NCBI GenBank assembly: GCA_007570785.1
Contig: ML660777.1
Location: 1,246,363 to 1,310,362 of the forward strand
Direction of reading: 5' to 3'
Origin: Antilocapra americana
Taxonomy: Eukaryota > Chordata > Mammalia > Artiodactyla > Antilocapridae
Length of the DNA: 64,000 nt
Of the stretch, positions 12,330-24,633 are shown one piece after another. Both the position numbers and the translations under genes were made by a program. Positions within the stretch are counted from its first letter, which is position 1. Every line of letters begins with the position of its first letter. The notes under the pieces are model-generated. The model searched no databases, was not told where the DNA came from, and worked only from the letters and a program-made list of their open reading frames with translations.

Positions 12330-12935
12330 TACATGTTGAACATTCCTACACTGTCTGGGGGAAGGTAAACTGGTATAGCCCCTATGGGGAAGAGCATGGA
12401 GGGTTCTCAAAAAACCAAAAACTGAGTTGCTGTATGACCCAGTAATCCTACTCCTGGGCATATATGTAGACAAACTGATAATTTGATAAGATATATGCAG
12501 GATCCTAGGCTCATTCTAGTACCATTTACAATAGGAGGAAAAGGAAGCAACCTAAGTGTCCATCGACATGGTTTACACACACACACACACACACACACAC
12601 TCGAATATTACACTACCATAAAAAAGAATGAAATAATGCCATTTGCAGATAAATGAATGGACCTAGAGATCATCATACTAAATGAAGTCAGGAAGAGAAA
12701 GATAAATACCATATGATATCACTTATATGTAGAATCTTTATCTACAAAACAGAAGCAGACACCCAAACAGAAAAGACTTGTGGTTGCCAGGGGTAGGGAG
12801 CATGGGAGAGGGGTAGATTAGGGGTTTAGGACTAGAAGATACAAACTATCCATGGATTAAATAACAGAGTCCAATTGTGTAGCACAACGGATTATCTTCA
12901 ATATGCTGTAATAAACGATAATGCAGAAGGGAAAA
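12330..12935 (+). mobile_element. L1 3' end with ORF2 terminus and 3' UTR
   Basis: Degraded ORF2-terminal phrases (ACTGAGTTGCTGTATGACCC, AAGAATGAAATAATGCCATT, GACCTAGAGATCATCATACT) are followed by the 3' UTR (GACTTGTGGTTGCCAGGGG, CAATATGCTGTAATAAACGA). An (AC)13 microsatellite is embedded at 12575-12600. Frame destroyed. Confidence 0.85.
12575..12600. repeat. (AC)13 microsatellite
   Basis: Uninterrupted AC dinucleotides inside the L1 3' region. Confidence 0.95.
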
Positions 12936-14062
12936 CTTTTCATACTTTCTCTCTTAACAACAGAACAATGTCAGTTATTAAAGGATGTTTGAGGCTTCCG
13001 TGATAGGGGTACAACCTACTCTGCAAATTACTTAATCTGACTAATTTAATTGAAATTGAACTCCACTAAGCTCCCATGAACATCCAAACATGATTCAAAC
13101 TAAATTAATATTAAAGTAGTTCAAACTACTAAAATTATAGTTAAGTTTCATGCATTTGGTAAGAAATCAACATGCAGACCAGATTCATAGTTTTTAAAAT
13201 GGTAAACATCCCCCTAGAGTCTCATCATTAAAACCTCAAAGTTACTCAGAAGCGAATTGCTTTCTGTAAGAAATGCCTCCTTCTTTGTTCCCAACAATAG
13301 TTGCTTTGCCTGTGATTCTTTTCATATATACTTCAAGACCAAGTATTTCAACTTTGGGCAACTTGCTGCAAACCCAGGGGATGGTGGGGAAAATCATAAG
13401 CTTAAAGATCAGAAAATAAACACTTCATTATACCATTTGACATCATTTTTTAAGCAATTTCTTCCTCCTTCCATTCATGGATGCTTTAAGGTAACTGTAC
13501 CCTTTAAAGAATCCTTCTCTCCGAGTGACAGCAGCTAAGTAAACCACTGCTACTGCTGCCAGGAAGGAAAGAGGGACAAACGGAAATGCATGGGAAACAT
13601 AAACACTCGCTGCTTCTTAACATTTCTTAAGTGAACTCTGATTTTCTCAATGCTTTCAACAAAATCTAGCTAAAATGACCGCTCATAATAAAACCGCAAG
13701 CGTCTCTAACATCTTGAAATACGATCTCTCAGACATATACATGCCTTTTCAACACCTCAACTGCAAGTCATAGCGAGTCAGAAGTATCGACATTAAGTCT
13801 AGCTTTGGGCCATGAAGGTTATGTCACAACACGAAATTTACCAAAATGGAGATTAAGGATTTGAAAAATTAATGGAAAATCTATGCAGAGTGTGGCCTGC
13901 ATAAAAGGTTAGGCAAATATTCCCATTATGGACTGAAAATAAAGTTCCAAATAATCAGGGATTTCATGCTTCATATTAAATTCATAAACTTTACATAGAA
14001 AATTACTAAAAACCCAAATAACACTTCCTTTTTAAATACATAGCTTTATATACAGCTCTTAT

Positions 14063-15785
14063 ATAAAGACTAGAGCTCTCTTCATGAAAATTAGTGATAC
14101 CAAGGGAACATTTCATGCAAAGATGGGCACAATAAAGGATAGAAATGGTATGGACCTAACAGAAGCAGAGGATATTAAGAAGAGGTGGCAAGAATACACA
14201 GAAGAACTATACAAAAAAGATCTTCATGACCCAGATAACCATGATAGTGTGATCACTCACCTAGAGCCAGACATCCTGGAATGCAAAGGCAAGTGGACCT
14301 TAGGAAGCATCACTATGAACAAAACTAGTGGAGGTGATGGAATTCCACTGAGCTATTTCAAATCCTAAAAGATGACACTGTGAAAGTGCTGCTCAATATG
14401 CCAGCAAATTTGGAAAACATAGCAGTGGCCACAGGACTGGAAAACATCAGTTTTCATTCCAATCCCTAAGAAAGGAAATGCCAAAGAATGTTCAAACTAC
14501 TGCACAATTGCACTCATCTCACACGCTAGTAAAGTAATGCTCAAAATTCTCCAAGCCAGGCTTCAATAGTACATGAACCATGAACTTCCAGATGTTCAAG
14601 CTGGATTTAGAAAAGGCAGAGGAACCAGAGATCAAATTGCCAACATCTGTTGGATCACTGAAAAAGCAAGAGAGTTCCAGAAAAATATCTACTTCTGCTT
14701 TATTGACCATGCCAAAGACAGACTGTGTGGATCACAACAAACTGTGAAAAATTCTTAAAAAGATAGGAATACAAGACCACCTGACCTGCCTCCTTTGAAA
14801 TCTGTATGCAGGTCAAGAAGCAACAGTTAGAACAGGACATGGAACAACAAACAGACTGGTTCCAAATCGGGAAAGGAGTACGTCAAGGCTGTATATTGTC
14901 ACCCTGCTTATTTAACTTATATGCAGAGCATATCATGCAAAATGCCAGGCTGGATGAAGCATAAGCTGGAATCAAGATTTCTGGGAGAAATATAAATAAT
15001 CTCAGATATGCAGATGAGACCATCATTATGGCAGAAAGTGAAGAAGAACTAAAGAGCCTCTTGATGAAAGTGAAATAGGAGAGTGAAAAAGTTGGCTTAA
15101 AGCTCAACATTCAGAAAATGAAGTTCATGGCATCTGGTCCCATCACTTCATGACAAATAGATGTGGAAACAATGGGAATAGTGACAGACTTTATTTTCTT
15201 GGGCTTCAAAATCATGGCAGATGGTGACTGCAGCCATGAAGTTTAAAGATGCTTGCTCCTTGGAAGAAAAGCTATGACCAACCCAGACAGCATATTAAAA
15301 AGCATAGATATTACTTTGCCAATAAAAGTCCGTCTAGTCAAAGCTATGGTTTTTCTAGTAGTTGTGTATGGATGTGAGAGCTGGACTATAAATAAAACTA
15401 AATGCTGAAGAACTGATGCCTTTGAACTGTGGTGTTGGAGTAGACTCTTGAGAGTCCCTTGGACTGCAAGGAGATCCAACCAGTCCATCCTAAAGGAGAT
15501 CAGTTCTGAATATTCATTGGAAGGACTGATGTTGAAGCTGAAACTCCACTACTTTGGCCACCTGATGGGACGAACTGACCCACTGGAAAAGAGTCTGATG
15601 CTGGGAAATATTGAAGCAGAAGGGAGAAGGGGATGACAGAGGATGAGATGGTTGGATGACATCACCAACTCAATGCACATGAGTTTGAGGAAGCTTCTGG
15701 AGTTGGTGATGGACTTGGAAGCCTGGTGTGTTGCAGTCCATGGAGTCACAAAGAGTCGAACATGCCTGAGCAATGGAACTGAGTG
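14063..15785 (+). mobile_element. BovB (RTE) LINE, 5'-truncated, about 1.7 kb
   Basis: This copy covers the reverse transcriptase core to the 3' end of BovB, a non-LTR element that copies its own RNA at a nicked target. Recognisable protein pieces occur in order: a region with KKRWQEYTEELYKKDLHDPD, QAGFRKGRGTRDQIANICW, then FCFIDHAK where the palm motif A region is damaged by a frame change. The YADD box is at 15007-15018 but reads YADE (GAG as fourth codon). Later pieces include LLMKVK and VPWTARRSNQSILKEIS. Many stops and frame changes mean it cannot be active. The usual 3.2 kb element is 5'-truncated here. The tail continues to ATGCCTGAGCAATGGAACTGAG. Confidence 0.92.
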
Positions 15786-17205
15786 ATATGTAGCCTTATA
15801 CATGGTAAAAATTCAATACATGCTGATTGAAGGTAATTGCATGACTGAAGTATATAATGCTGAATTATATAAAACTGGATCCTCTTGTAATTCATGGGTG
15901 TTAATGGAAAAAAATACTTTTTATTGCATTTTTCCTGGACTCCAGGACACCTCAAGTGCCAAATCAATATTTGCTGATGGATTGAATCACAGGATTGTGT
16001 ATTTAGTCGCATAAATTCATGACATTGTTTAAATAAAAATACATATCTGAGAAGCAATTTTTATGTCTCTGTCACAGGTATATGGGCAAAGCTTTATCTT
16101 CTATCACGGGGTAGCTCATGACACTACAGAGCATTATATTAGTTTATCATGAGGTCCTCCTTAACAGCAAGCCCATCTCAGAACACGTATTACCTCTAAT
16201 GCAATGTGGCTTTTTATTACCTCATGAGAGTTCCATTTACTATGGAATGTGAATTTTGTGCAGCTTCTAGTTTAGACTGTCTTAGAGAGAAAATGTAATG
16301 GTGGTAATATGGCTCCTTGGCTTATCGGAAGGTATGGCTCATGTCTCAAGAGAACCAGCTGAGAACTTTAACAATGTTCTGAGATAAAAAACAAAACTAT
16401 TCTACAGCACAAGTAATTGCTTTTGTGGTCAGAGCATGCAAACATTAAGAATATAAACCATGGGCACAGCATTCCACAACACTGACTTTTTCTTATATCA
16501 AAAATACCCACCTCAATGTTTAAGCACTTTCTGAGGGAACTTGAGTGAGCACTCGTTGGGATTACTGTACAAAACACTGTCTAAACTCACTGCTCCTCTA
16601 CCAGTGGTGGGTTTACAGCCTCCAATTGACACATACCAGGATATTTTCTACAAATATCTTCTTGATAAGAGAAGAGTAAGTATTCCTGTCAAGCTAAGCA
16701 TATGTTCTGTTATGGGCTGTGGTGAAAGGACTCTTCAAGGGACCAGATTTAGTCATTCGATACACGCTTCCTGACTGCCTCCAGCAGTTCAGCTTTATTA
16801 AAAGTACAGGGAATCACTTTCTTCTGCTGCCTGACTTTAAATTGCAGTTTTTAAAGACAATCTTGAAGTCCCTTAGGTATGAAATTTCGTACATAGGCCC
16901 AAGGCGATGTTGGTATGAAAATATCTCCCTTCTCTTATCCTTATTCTTCTCTAATTCTTTTATCCTAACATTGACGGCAATTTTCATAGCGTTTCTGGAC
17001 ATCTTAAAGGAAACAAAACCGTATTCGAGAATTCATTTAAACAAAAATTGAAACAGGAGACTGTTTAAATTCAATATTGCTAGTCACAATACTACCTGCT
17101 GACAACTGTCAATAGTTAGATATGCAGTTAATAATTGTTAACCTCTGCAAGGTGCGAGTCACCATGAGCCACCAGGTACTGTGGCAAACGTTCCAAAGGA
17201 TTGTT

Positions 17206-17418
17206 CATGTTGTGCTTAGTCGCTCAGTCATGTCAGATTCGTTGTGACCCCACAGATTGCAGTCCAACAGGCTCCTCTGTCCATGAGCCTTTTCAGGCAC
17301 GAATACTGGAGTGGGTAGCCATTCCCTTCTCCTTGGTTGGATCTTCCCAACCAAGGGATTGAACCTGGCTCTCCTGCGCTGCAGGCAGATTCTTTACCAT
17401 CTGAGCCATGAGGGAAGC
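17206..17418 (-). mobile_element. Bov-tA SINE
   Basis: Reverse Bov-tA: GCTTAGTCGCTCAGTCATGTC at the left, GGCACGAATACTGGAGTGGG in the middle and GCCATGAGGGAAGC at the right. It abuts the start of an old L1 segment. Confidence 0.88.
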
Positions 17419-18795
17419 TTATCCTATATACAATAAATAACTCAAAAAGGGTCAAAGACCTAAATATGAGAGTTCAAACCAAAAAAACTTCTTAGAAGAA
17501 AACAGAGAGAAGAAGCCTCATGACGTTGTCTTTGGCAATGATTTCTTGGCTATGACACCAAAGACGCAGGCAACAACAAAAAAATTAGATAAGCTGAACT
17601 TCATCAGAATCTTACAACTTCTATACAACAAAAAACGCTATTAACAGAGGCAAGCTGGGGAAAGGAAGAAAATACGTGCAAATCATAGAGTATTCACATT
17701 CGATAAGGGATGAATATCCAGAATATATAGAGAACTCCTACAACACAACAACAAAAGCAACCCAATTTGAAAATGGAAAAAAAAAACACTTTAATAGACA
17801 TTTCTCTTAAGAAATATACAGATGGCCAAAAAGCACACGAAAAGATGCTCCATGTTACTAATCATTAGGGAGATGCAAATCAAAACCACAAGAAGGTATC
17901 ATTTCACATCCATAAACATGAGAATTGGCTATTATTTTTTAAAAAAGAAAAGTAAGGAAAGAAGAGAACAAGCATTGGCAAGGATGTGGAGAAACTGAAA
18001 CATCTGTGCACTACTGATGGGAATGTAAAATGGTACAACTGCTATGGAAGATAGTATAGGGGTTTTTCAAAACATTAAAAATAGAATTACCTTATGTTCC
18101 AGGAATTCTGCTTCTCAGAATATACCCACAAAGAACTGAAAGCAGAAACTCAAAGAGATATCTGCACAGCCATGTTCATAGCAGCATTATCCTCAGAAGC
18201 CAAATGGTTGAAGCAATCCAACTGTCTCTTGATGAATGAGTGGACAAATAAAATACGGTAAATAGATAGAGTAAAATATTACTCAGTCCCTAAAATATGA
18301 AGGAAATCCTGGCATGGGAAAACCTTAAGGACATGATACTAAATGAAATAAGTCAGTCCCAAAAGAACAAGTACTACATAATTCCACTTGTGAAAGTCAA
18401 AGTGTAGTTGCTCAGTCCTGTCCGACTCTGAGACCTCATGGATTGCAGCCCGCCAGGCTCCTCTGTCCATGGAATTCTCCAAGAAAGAATACTGGAGTGG
18501 ATTGCCATTTCCTTCTCCAAGGGATCTTCCCAACCCAGGGATCGAACTCCATTATATGAGAGGCCAAATCCATAAAGACAGAAAAAGTAGAATAGTTGCC
18601 CGGAGCTGGGGGGAGCAAGGAGAGGGAGGTTATTGATCAGCACACATCAGGTTTCAGTTTTGCAGGATGAAAGAGTCCTGACAATGGAGGGTGATGATGA
18701 GAGCACAATATACTAAACGCCACTGAAATGTACACTTAAAAATGGTTAAGATGGCAAATTTTATGTTATGTGTATTTTACTACAATCTTTAAAAG
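17419..18795 (+). mobile_element. L1M-type LINE 3' segment, split by a SINE
   Basis: Continuous old L1 ORF2 3' sequence: AAAGACCTAAATATGAGAG, TTGGCAATGATTTCTTGGC, GGATGTGGAGAAACTGAAAC, CAGAATATACCCACAAAGAA and AGCAGCATTATCCTCAG. It ends with the 3' UTR AATGTACACTTAAAAATGG and TTATGTGTATTTTACTACAA. The frame is broken. A truncated Bov-tA interrupts it at 18389-18552. The 3' end resembles L1MA-type elements. Confidence 0.85.
18389..18552 (-). mobile_element. 5'-truncated Bov-tA inside L1
   Basis: It starts GTGAAAGTCAAAGTGTAGTT and reads through AAGAATACTGGAGTGGATTG to CAGGGATCGAACTCC, where the tRNA head is missing. L1 sequence resumes at ATTATATGAGAGG. Confidence 0.85.
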
Positions 18796-19154
18796 AAGTA
18801 ATTTTTTAATCTAAAAGAAAATAATCTTTTAAGCTAATAGAAAGTGCTAAACCAAACTAAAACAAGTTCAGCCCTCCTCATTTACCCCCTTGTAATGAAC
18901 AACGCCTTCCTAAACCTGAGAAGCGCCTGATCCCTGTTCTCAGATTTTCCCTGTTCCTTTTGGAAGGCCAATACCCTTAGGGCCATATCCTTCCTGGATT
19001 CCTGTATCCAAGCTCTTAGCATTCAAGCTCCACTGGTAAGTTTTGCTAGAAGACACACAAATGTTGCCTTGCCTCTGTGCTAGGTGCTGATGGATAGCAC
19101 ATCACTCTCTCTAAGCTTCAGCAATGAATTTAGGAATCTGTATACAAACAGTAA

Positions 19155-19361
19155 GGGCTTCCCAGCTGGCTCAGTGGTAAAGAATCCTCCTGCCAATGCA
19201 AGAGACATAGATCAGTCCCTGAGTCAGGAAGATCCCCTGGAGAAGGAAATGGCAACCCACTCTGGTATTCTTGCCTGGGAAATCCCACAGACAGAGGGGC
19301 CTGGTGGGCTACAGTGCATGGGGTCACAAGAGTCGGACACAACTTAGCGACTACACAACAA
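19155..19361 (+). mobile_element. Bov-tA SINE
   Basis: It begins GGGCTTCCCAGCTGGCTCAG and ends CTTAGCGACTACACAACAA. Duplicated TACAAACA occurs at 19143-19150 and 19362-19369. Confidence 0.9.
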
Positions 19362-20034
19362 TACAAACAACAACATACGTAATGTGACAAATTAAAATAA
19401 TCAACTGCATTTATTTATAACTTCTTTCTCATCTCTTGCAGCTCAGAAACAGATTTCCCTCACATGAGCACTGCATCTCCTAATGGCGTCCTTTGGAGGA
19501 CGTCTTTGAGGTTCATATGGTGAGAATCCCAGTCAAAAGAAATAAGCAAACAAACACAACCATTGTGGAAGAAATTTTTGTCTGACTGAAATTCTGTTCA
19601 AAATGTGCATCTCCTTAGGTCAGACCAGGTGACCGGCACCCAGGAATGAGAAATTTGCGACCTCCCCCATTCACCCCACACCTCTTACCCCCCACCACCC
19701 TGTACCCCCATACCCCAAGGCCTGTTCAGCAGCTCTACCCCTTCTCCTTTCCTCTCCTCCAGTCAGTGTGATGTGGGCATATCTGCACCTGGAGAAAATC
19801 TCTCTCAATTCCCCACTGCTTTGCAGGTCGCAACCCAGCACAAGATGGGTTGGGTTACAACAATTATCGTGTTGGTTTCTGTTCTGAGGATTTTTCTTTT
19901 TTTTGGAGGCAATACAATTGAGCTTTAATATTAGCAAAAGTGGACACATCCCGAGGTCAGGCCAGTTAGTCCAGTTTTTCTCAGGATGTGCTGGGATCCA
20001 GATGCAGAGCACACACACCACATATAACAAATTT

Positions 20035-20262
20035 CTTTGGGAAGATGGAGCCTATGTATAAAATAGCTAAGTAATGAGAACCTACTGTACAGTACAGGGA
20101 ACTCTACTCAGTGCTCTGTGCTGACCTTAATGGGAAGGAAGTCTAAAAAAAGTGGGGATATATGTATACAATATACATATGGCGCTGATTCACTTTGCTG
20201 CACAGCAGTCAGTAACACAGTATTGTAAAGCAACTATACTCCAATAAAAAAATTTTTTTAAA
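20035..20262 (+). mobile_element. Bovid L1 3' UTR tail
   Basis: AACCTACTGTACAGTACAGG, CACTTTGCTGCACAGCAGTC and GCAACTATACTCCAATAAAA are the classic 3' UTR of artiodactyl L1. No coding sequence. Confidence 0.88.
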
Positions 20263-20658
20263 GCATCCTATCTGTTAGAATCATATTAAAAACTAGGCTT
20301 ATATAAGCAAATTTTAAAGCATGAAAGAGTTTTTTTTTTTTTTTTTTACTATCAAATATACTTTCTTTGGGAGCTTTTATGCCTCTAATTAGAAGTTTGA
20401 ACCTCTTTACCCTATTTTACATTTTTACTAGCCAGTGGATTCACTTTGTAATAAAGGCACTTTTTTCTCCACAGAATTATACTTTCCAAAACTTTCTCAC
20501 TTTAAAAATGTTCTTATTTTGATTTCAAACACTGAGTGAATAATAAGAAAGCCTCACTTCTTGCGGATAAAAGTGCAAAGATTTCCAAATGGCCAGGTAC
20601 TGTCATTCATTTATTCATTATTTTCATTGCTATTTATTACATCTACTATGTGCTGGGA

Positions 20659-20881
20659 GGGGCTTCCCCAGGTGGCACTAGTGGTAAATAACCTGCCTGC
20701 CAATGCAGGAGACATAGGAGACGCAGGTTCGATCCCTGGGATGGGAAGATCCCCTAGAGGAGGGCCCCACAACCCATTCCAGTATTCTTGCCTGGAGAAT
20801 CCCATGGACAAAGGAGCTTGGCAGGCTACAGTCCATGGGGTCGCAAAGAGATGGACATGACTGAAGCAACTTACGCACGCA
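20659..20881 (+). mobile_element. Bov-tA SINE (CACTAGTGG-type head)
   Basis: The head GGCACTAGTGGTAAATAACC and the tail ending CTTACGCACGCA mark the second major Bov-tA head type. TGCTGGGA is duplicated at 20651-20658 and 20882-20889. Confidence 0.9.
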
Positions 20882-21048
20882 TGCTGGGAATTGTTCTAGC
20901 CTGCAGAAATGCCAGCATGAAGAATGTATCTATTATATACTCATTACAGAATGGTAAAGACCACAAAGGACTGTGGGATTCTGGAACAGACTGTGGTGAA
21001 GTCTGAACAACCCTGGGAATACACTAAACCAGGGAACTGTACACTTTA

Positions 21049-21262
21049 GGGCTTCCCTGGTGGCTCAGGCGGTAAACAATCTGCCTGCGATGCAGGAGAC
21101 CTGGGTTCAATCCCTGGGTTGGGAAGACTCCCTGGAAAAAGGAATGACTACCCACTCCAGTGTTCTTGCCTGAAGAATCCCATGGACAGGGGTGCCTGAG
21201 GTTCCAGGCCATGGGACCACAAAGAGTTAGACACGACACAGCAACTAATACTTTCACTTTTC
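21049..21262 (+). mobile_element. Bov-tA SINE
   Basis: Full-length head GGGCTTCCCTGGTGGCTCAG, body, and a tail ending CTAATACTTTCACTTTTCA. Confidence 0.9.
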
Positions 21263-22858
21263 ATGGGAGTGTTCTGAAGGAAGACAATATGTACTACATG
21301 CTTGCACATGGTAGATATTTCAATAAATGTGTTACAAAGAACATGATCAGTTGTGGTATTCAATGAAAAGAAGATACTGACTTGAAAATATATACATGTG
21401 TGTGTATATATACATATGCATATATATATAAAACCTTGGTTATTACTTTAGTCAGTATTATCATCCTAACTATAAGCCCTGTTTAATAGGCCTTTCAAGC
21501 CCTGTTAAAATCATCCAAACATTAGTTGTTTCCTTGTTGATCTAGGCTATGGCACAGACTAAGCTGAACAACTGCACACATTCCTGTCCAATTACTCAGA
21601 AACCAACCTTATGCTTGATTTTAGGTTGTTGAGTCCTAACTCCAGCCTAAGGTACCTGCTCCTCCAGATCAGTTCAACCAACAAGCATCACCACCTTTAC
21701 CTTTTCTATTGTACTTAACGTATCTCCAGGTGAAACTAGCTAGAAATTAGAATTTGCTGTAAGCAGACCTATATGTATCAATTTTGTTCTTGGCTGTCTT
21801 GTTCTATTGCGACATGAACTTCCTGAAATGATGCTTACAATTTCTGTTACTAAAAACTTCCCCATGAAACCACCTAAGTTACTGAAACACACCAGAAAAC
21901 CAGTAAATGTTGTTTTTACTTTGCTGTTTTTACCAGTTCCCTGTATTAACATTCAGGAAGAATAATACATGCCATCATTCAGCCATCTCTAAAATATTTA
22001 TCACACAATACAGTAAAATTACAATATTATAGAACCCTCTAACGATGTTAAACTAAATTTTCAAGGAAAGACTACAGGTAAAACAGCAAAATGCTTTATT
22101 TTACTTCTCATGTTATTTTACCTTCTCAAATGGAATTCTTCAATCATCTACTACCCCCTGTGCTCTATAACAATTAGAGAATATAATTAACAGATTCTTT
22201 TTAATTTATAAGGTCTTTGGCCCTTGTGCTAAATGTCCAGGTTGTCGAGTCTTTTGAATTCTCCTAATTACTTTTGAAGTTTTCTGTGTCTCCATTTGTG
22301 AACATTTCTTACCACCATCAGATAACTGTCTTGAGCAGTAAGTCAACCCTCTTTTAACTTATTGCTTCTACCCTGCTACAGGTAAAACACTATGTATGTT
22401 TTTATGTGGATATTTGTGTGTATGTAAAGAAAGAAAGGAGAGATGAAGGAGAATGAATAGAAAATTGGAATTCCAGGAAGCAGCTTAGAACCTAACCGTT
22501 TGGAACGGTACACTTGGTAAGTATTAGGAGACTTAAACTTCTACTTTAAGGAATTTTGTGAGTTTTTAAAGAAAAAAAAATTGTAATGAGTGTATTATAT
22601 TAATTTATACAATAGAAATAACCATATTATACTATTCTTTATAATATCACACATTTAAACTATATTACCCAAACATAAACCAATCTGTAAATCAAGATTT
22701 ACTCCTTGGGGAGGGGTGGAGGAGGAGAAGGAAGGGAAAGAGGTGGCAGGGGAGGGATGGAGGGCTGGTTTGGGTAGAATCTCCCAAGAGTAACAATGCA
22801 AGGTCAGTAGGTGGTCTGGGGAGATTCAGAGATTTTGCACTGACTTCTTGGCTTCAAG

Positions 22859-23076
22859 AGTATACTTCATGGCTCAGAGGTTGTAAAGCATTTGCTTGCA
22901 ATGCAAGAGATGCAGGAGACCTAGGTTTGATTCCTGGGTAAGGAAGATCTCCTGGAGGAAGAAATGGTAACCCACTCCAGTATTCTTGTCTGAAAACTCC
23001 CATGGACAGAGGAGCCTGGCAGGTTACAGTCCATAGGGTCACAAACAGTAGGACATGACTGAGCAACCGAGCATGA
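22859..23076 (+). mobile_element. Bov-tA SINE, diverged head
   Basis: The head is altered (TATACTTCATGGCTCAGAGG), but the body GCAATGCAAGAGATGCAGGA and CCACTCCAGTATTCTTGTC and the tail ACATGACTGAGCAACC are clear. Confidence 0.85.
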
Positions 23077-23159
23077 GTCCAGTTTCAAATCCTACCTTTG
23101 ATACCTATGAGCTATTTGATTTTTAATAAGTCCTATTTATTTAGCATTCCTATTATAAA

Positions 23160-23300
23160 TAATGTTTATTATACTCATTGAGCTTTAGCATGCACCCAGA
23201 AACTGTCAGATGCTCTACAAACATTAGCCTATTTAACCTAGCGTGTTATGTAACCATTACAACAATCTGTAAAATCTTGCTTTACAACAAGCCATTGTCA
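23160..23300 (+). mobile_element. Possible MIR relic
   Basis: ACAAACATTAGCCTATTTAAC and TTATGTAACCATTACAACAA resemble a MIR core, heavily diverged. Weak call. Confidence 0.3.
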
Positions 23301-24614
23301 TCCCCATCAGGAGATGCCCTGACCGAAGTTCAAGGTAGGTCCCAGACAGAGAATGACCAAACAGATGGGCGATGGAGTTTACCTACTGGGTTATTTGGCC
23401 TCTCTGTGGGAGCAAAATTTTCTGCCTCTGCCTAACTGAATTCATAAGATTATTAATACCTATCTCATAGGGGTATTAAAAATACATAAGGTGATAGGTA
23501 TGGATGCCTCATGAACTTCAACGTACCTTTAAAATGTCATTATTGCAGTAATTATCAGCATCGTTACTATGGCCTCTTCACATTTCACCCTTCCTTTCTA
23601 GTTACTGGCACTATTTTAGGTAGTGAAGCAGATGAAGTACCTGAGTTTTACACATGTTAGGTTATAGCGATGATCAACAATGCCAAACAGCTTCATTGAT
23701 AATTATCATAAAATCACCAGCATTTAAAAGATTCATCAAAAACATTAAGTAGTGACTTTCACTTAAGCCGAAAATCTCCCTTGGAAAGAAAGGTTTTTTA
23801 ATGTTCATGAGTCAAGTGACTGACTCCAGTGAAGAATTCAGATAAATTACCAAAAGAGATTCCAAAAGATGAAAGAGATCAAAGGAGTATCTTGGAGAAG
23901 TGAAACCCACGCGCCCAGGAGAAAGGATATCCACACACAAACAAAAATGCCCTTTGAAATCACAGCTGGAAATCTGTCTTCCTCTTGGCATCTTTGTTAA
24001 GAAGGCATGTCCCTGCCATCACACACATTAAAAAATAACATACACTCCCACAAACATATCCAGATGTTCACGAATATTCATGATGTGCTTCCAATCTGGT
24101 TTGGACTTACCTTTGATTTATTTTTGATTAAGTTCCATCAGTTTCTGCTGGGGCCCATGAGATGGATGGCATGGCTGTACCACAAATTTCAAATATCTAA
24201 ATAATTGCAGAAAGTCTCTCAAAGTATCCCTTAGAAATAAATGCTTTATGCACCAGCCTCAGAATAATCAGAGATAGAGAAATTGGTTCTTTCCTGAACT
24301 CTTAACAGCACTGGTATACTTGAACAATGACGCTTCCATTTCTAAAACAAAGGTTGACATGGGAAGATGGTGGGGGAGCCTGCAAATAGCTAGACCTGCC
24401 TGATGTCCTTTTTCGAGAAATATGGCAAGAGATGAACAGAAAGTCAACACTCTGCTCTGAGGGTTCTGTGATGTATTTTTCAGTCATCAGGTTAGTTTGT
24501 GTCCTTCTAAACACCAAATGGTAAAAAACCAGAAGAACGGATCCAACTACATAGAACAAATTATCCCAACATTTTACCGTCTTTAAAATAAAATTCACAA
24601 AACTTCCAAACTGG

Positions 24615-24633
24615 AAAAAAAAAAAAAAAAAAA
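24615..24633. repeat. Poly-A run (19 A)
   Basis: A run of 19 A with no SINE or LINE tail recognised beside it. Confidence 0.9.

Noticed and set aside
14063..15785. Intact retrotransposon gene
   Set aside because: Multiple stops, frame changes and an altered catalytic box; it is also 5'-truncated.
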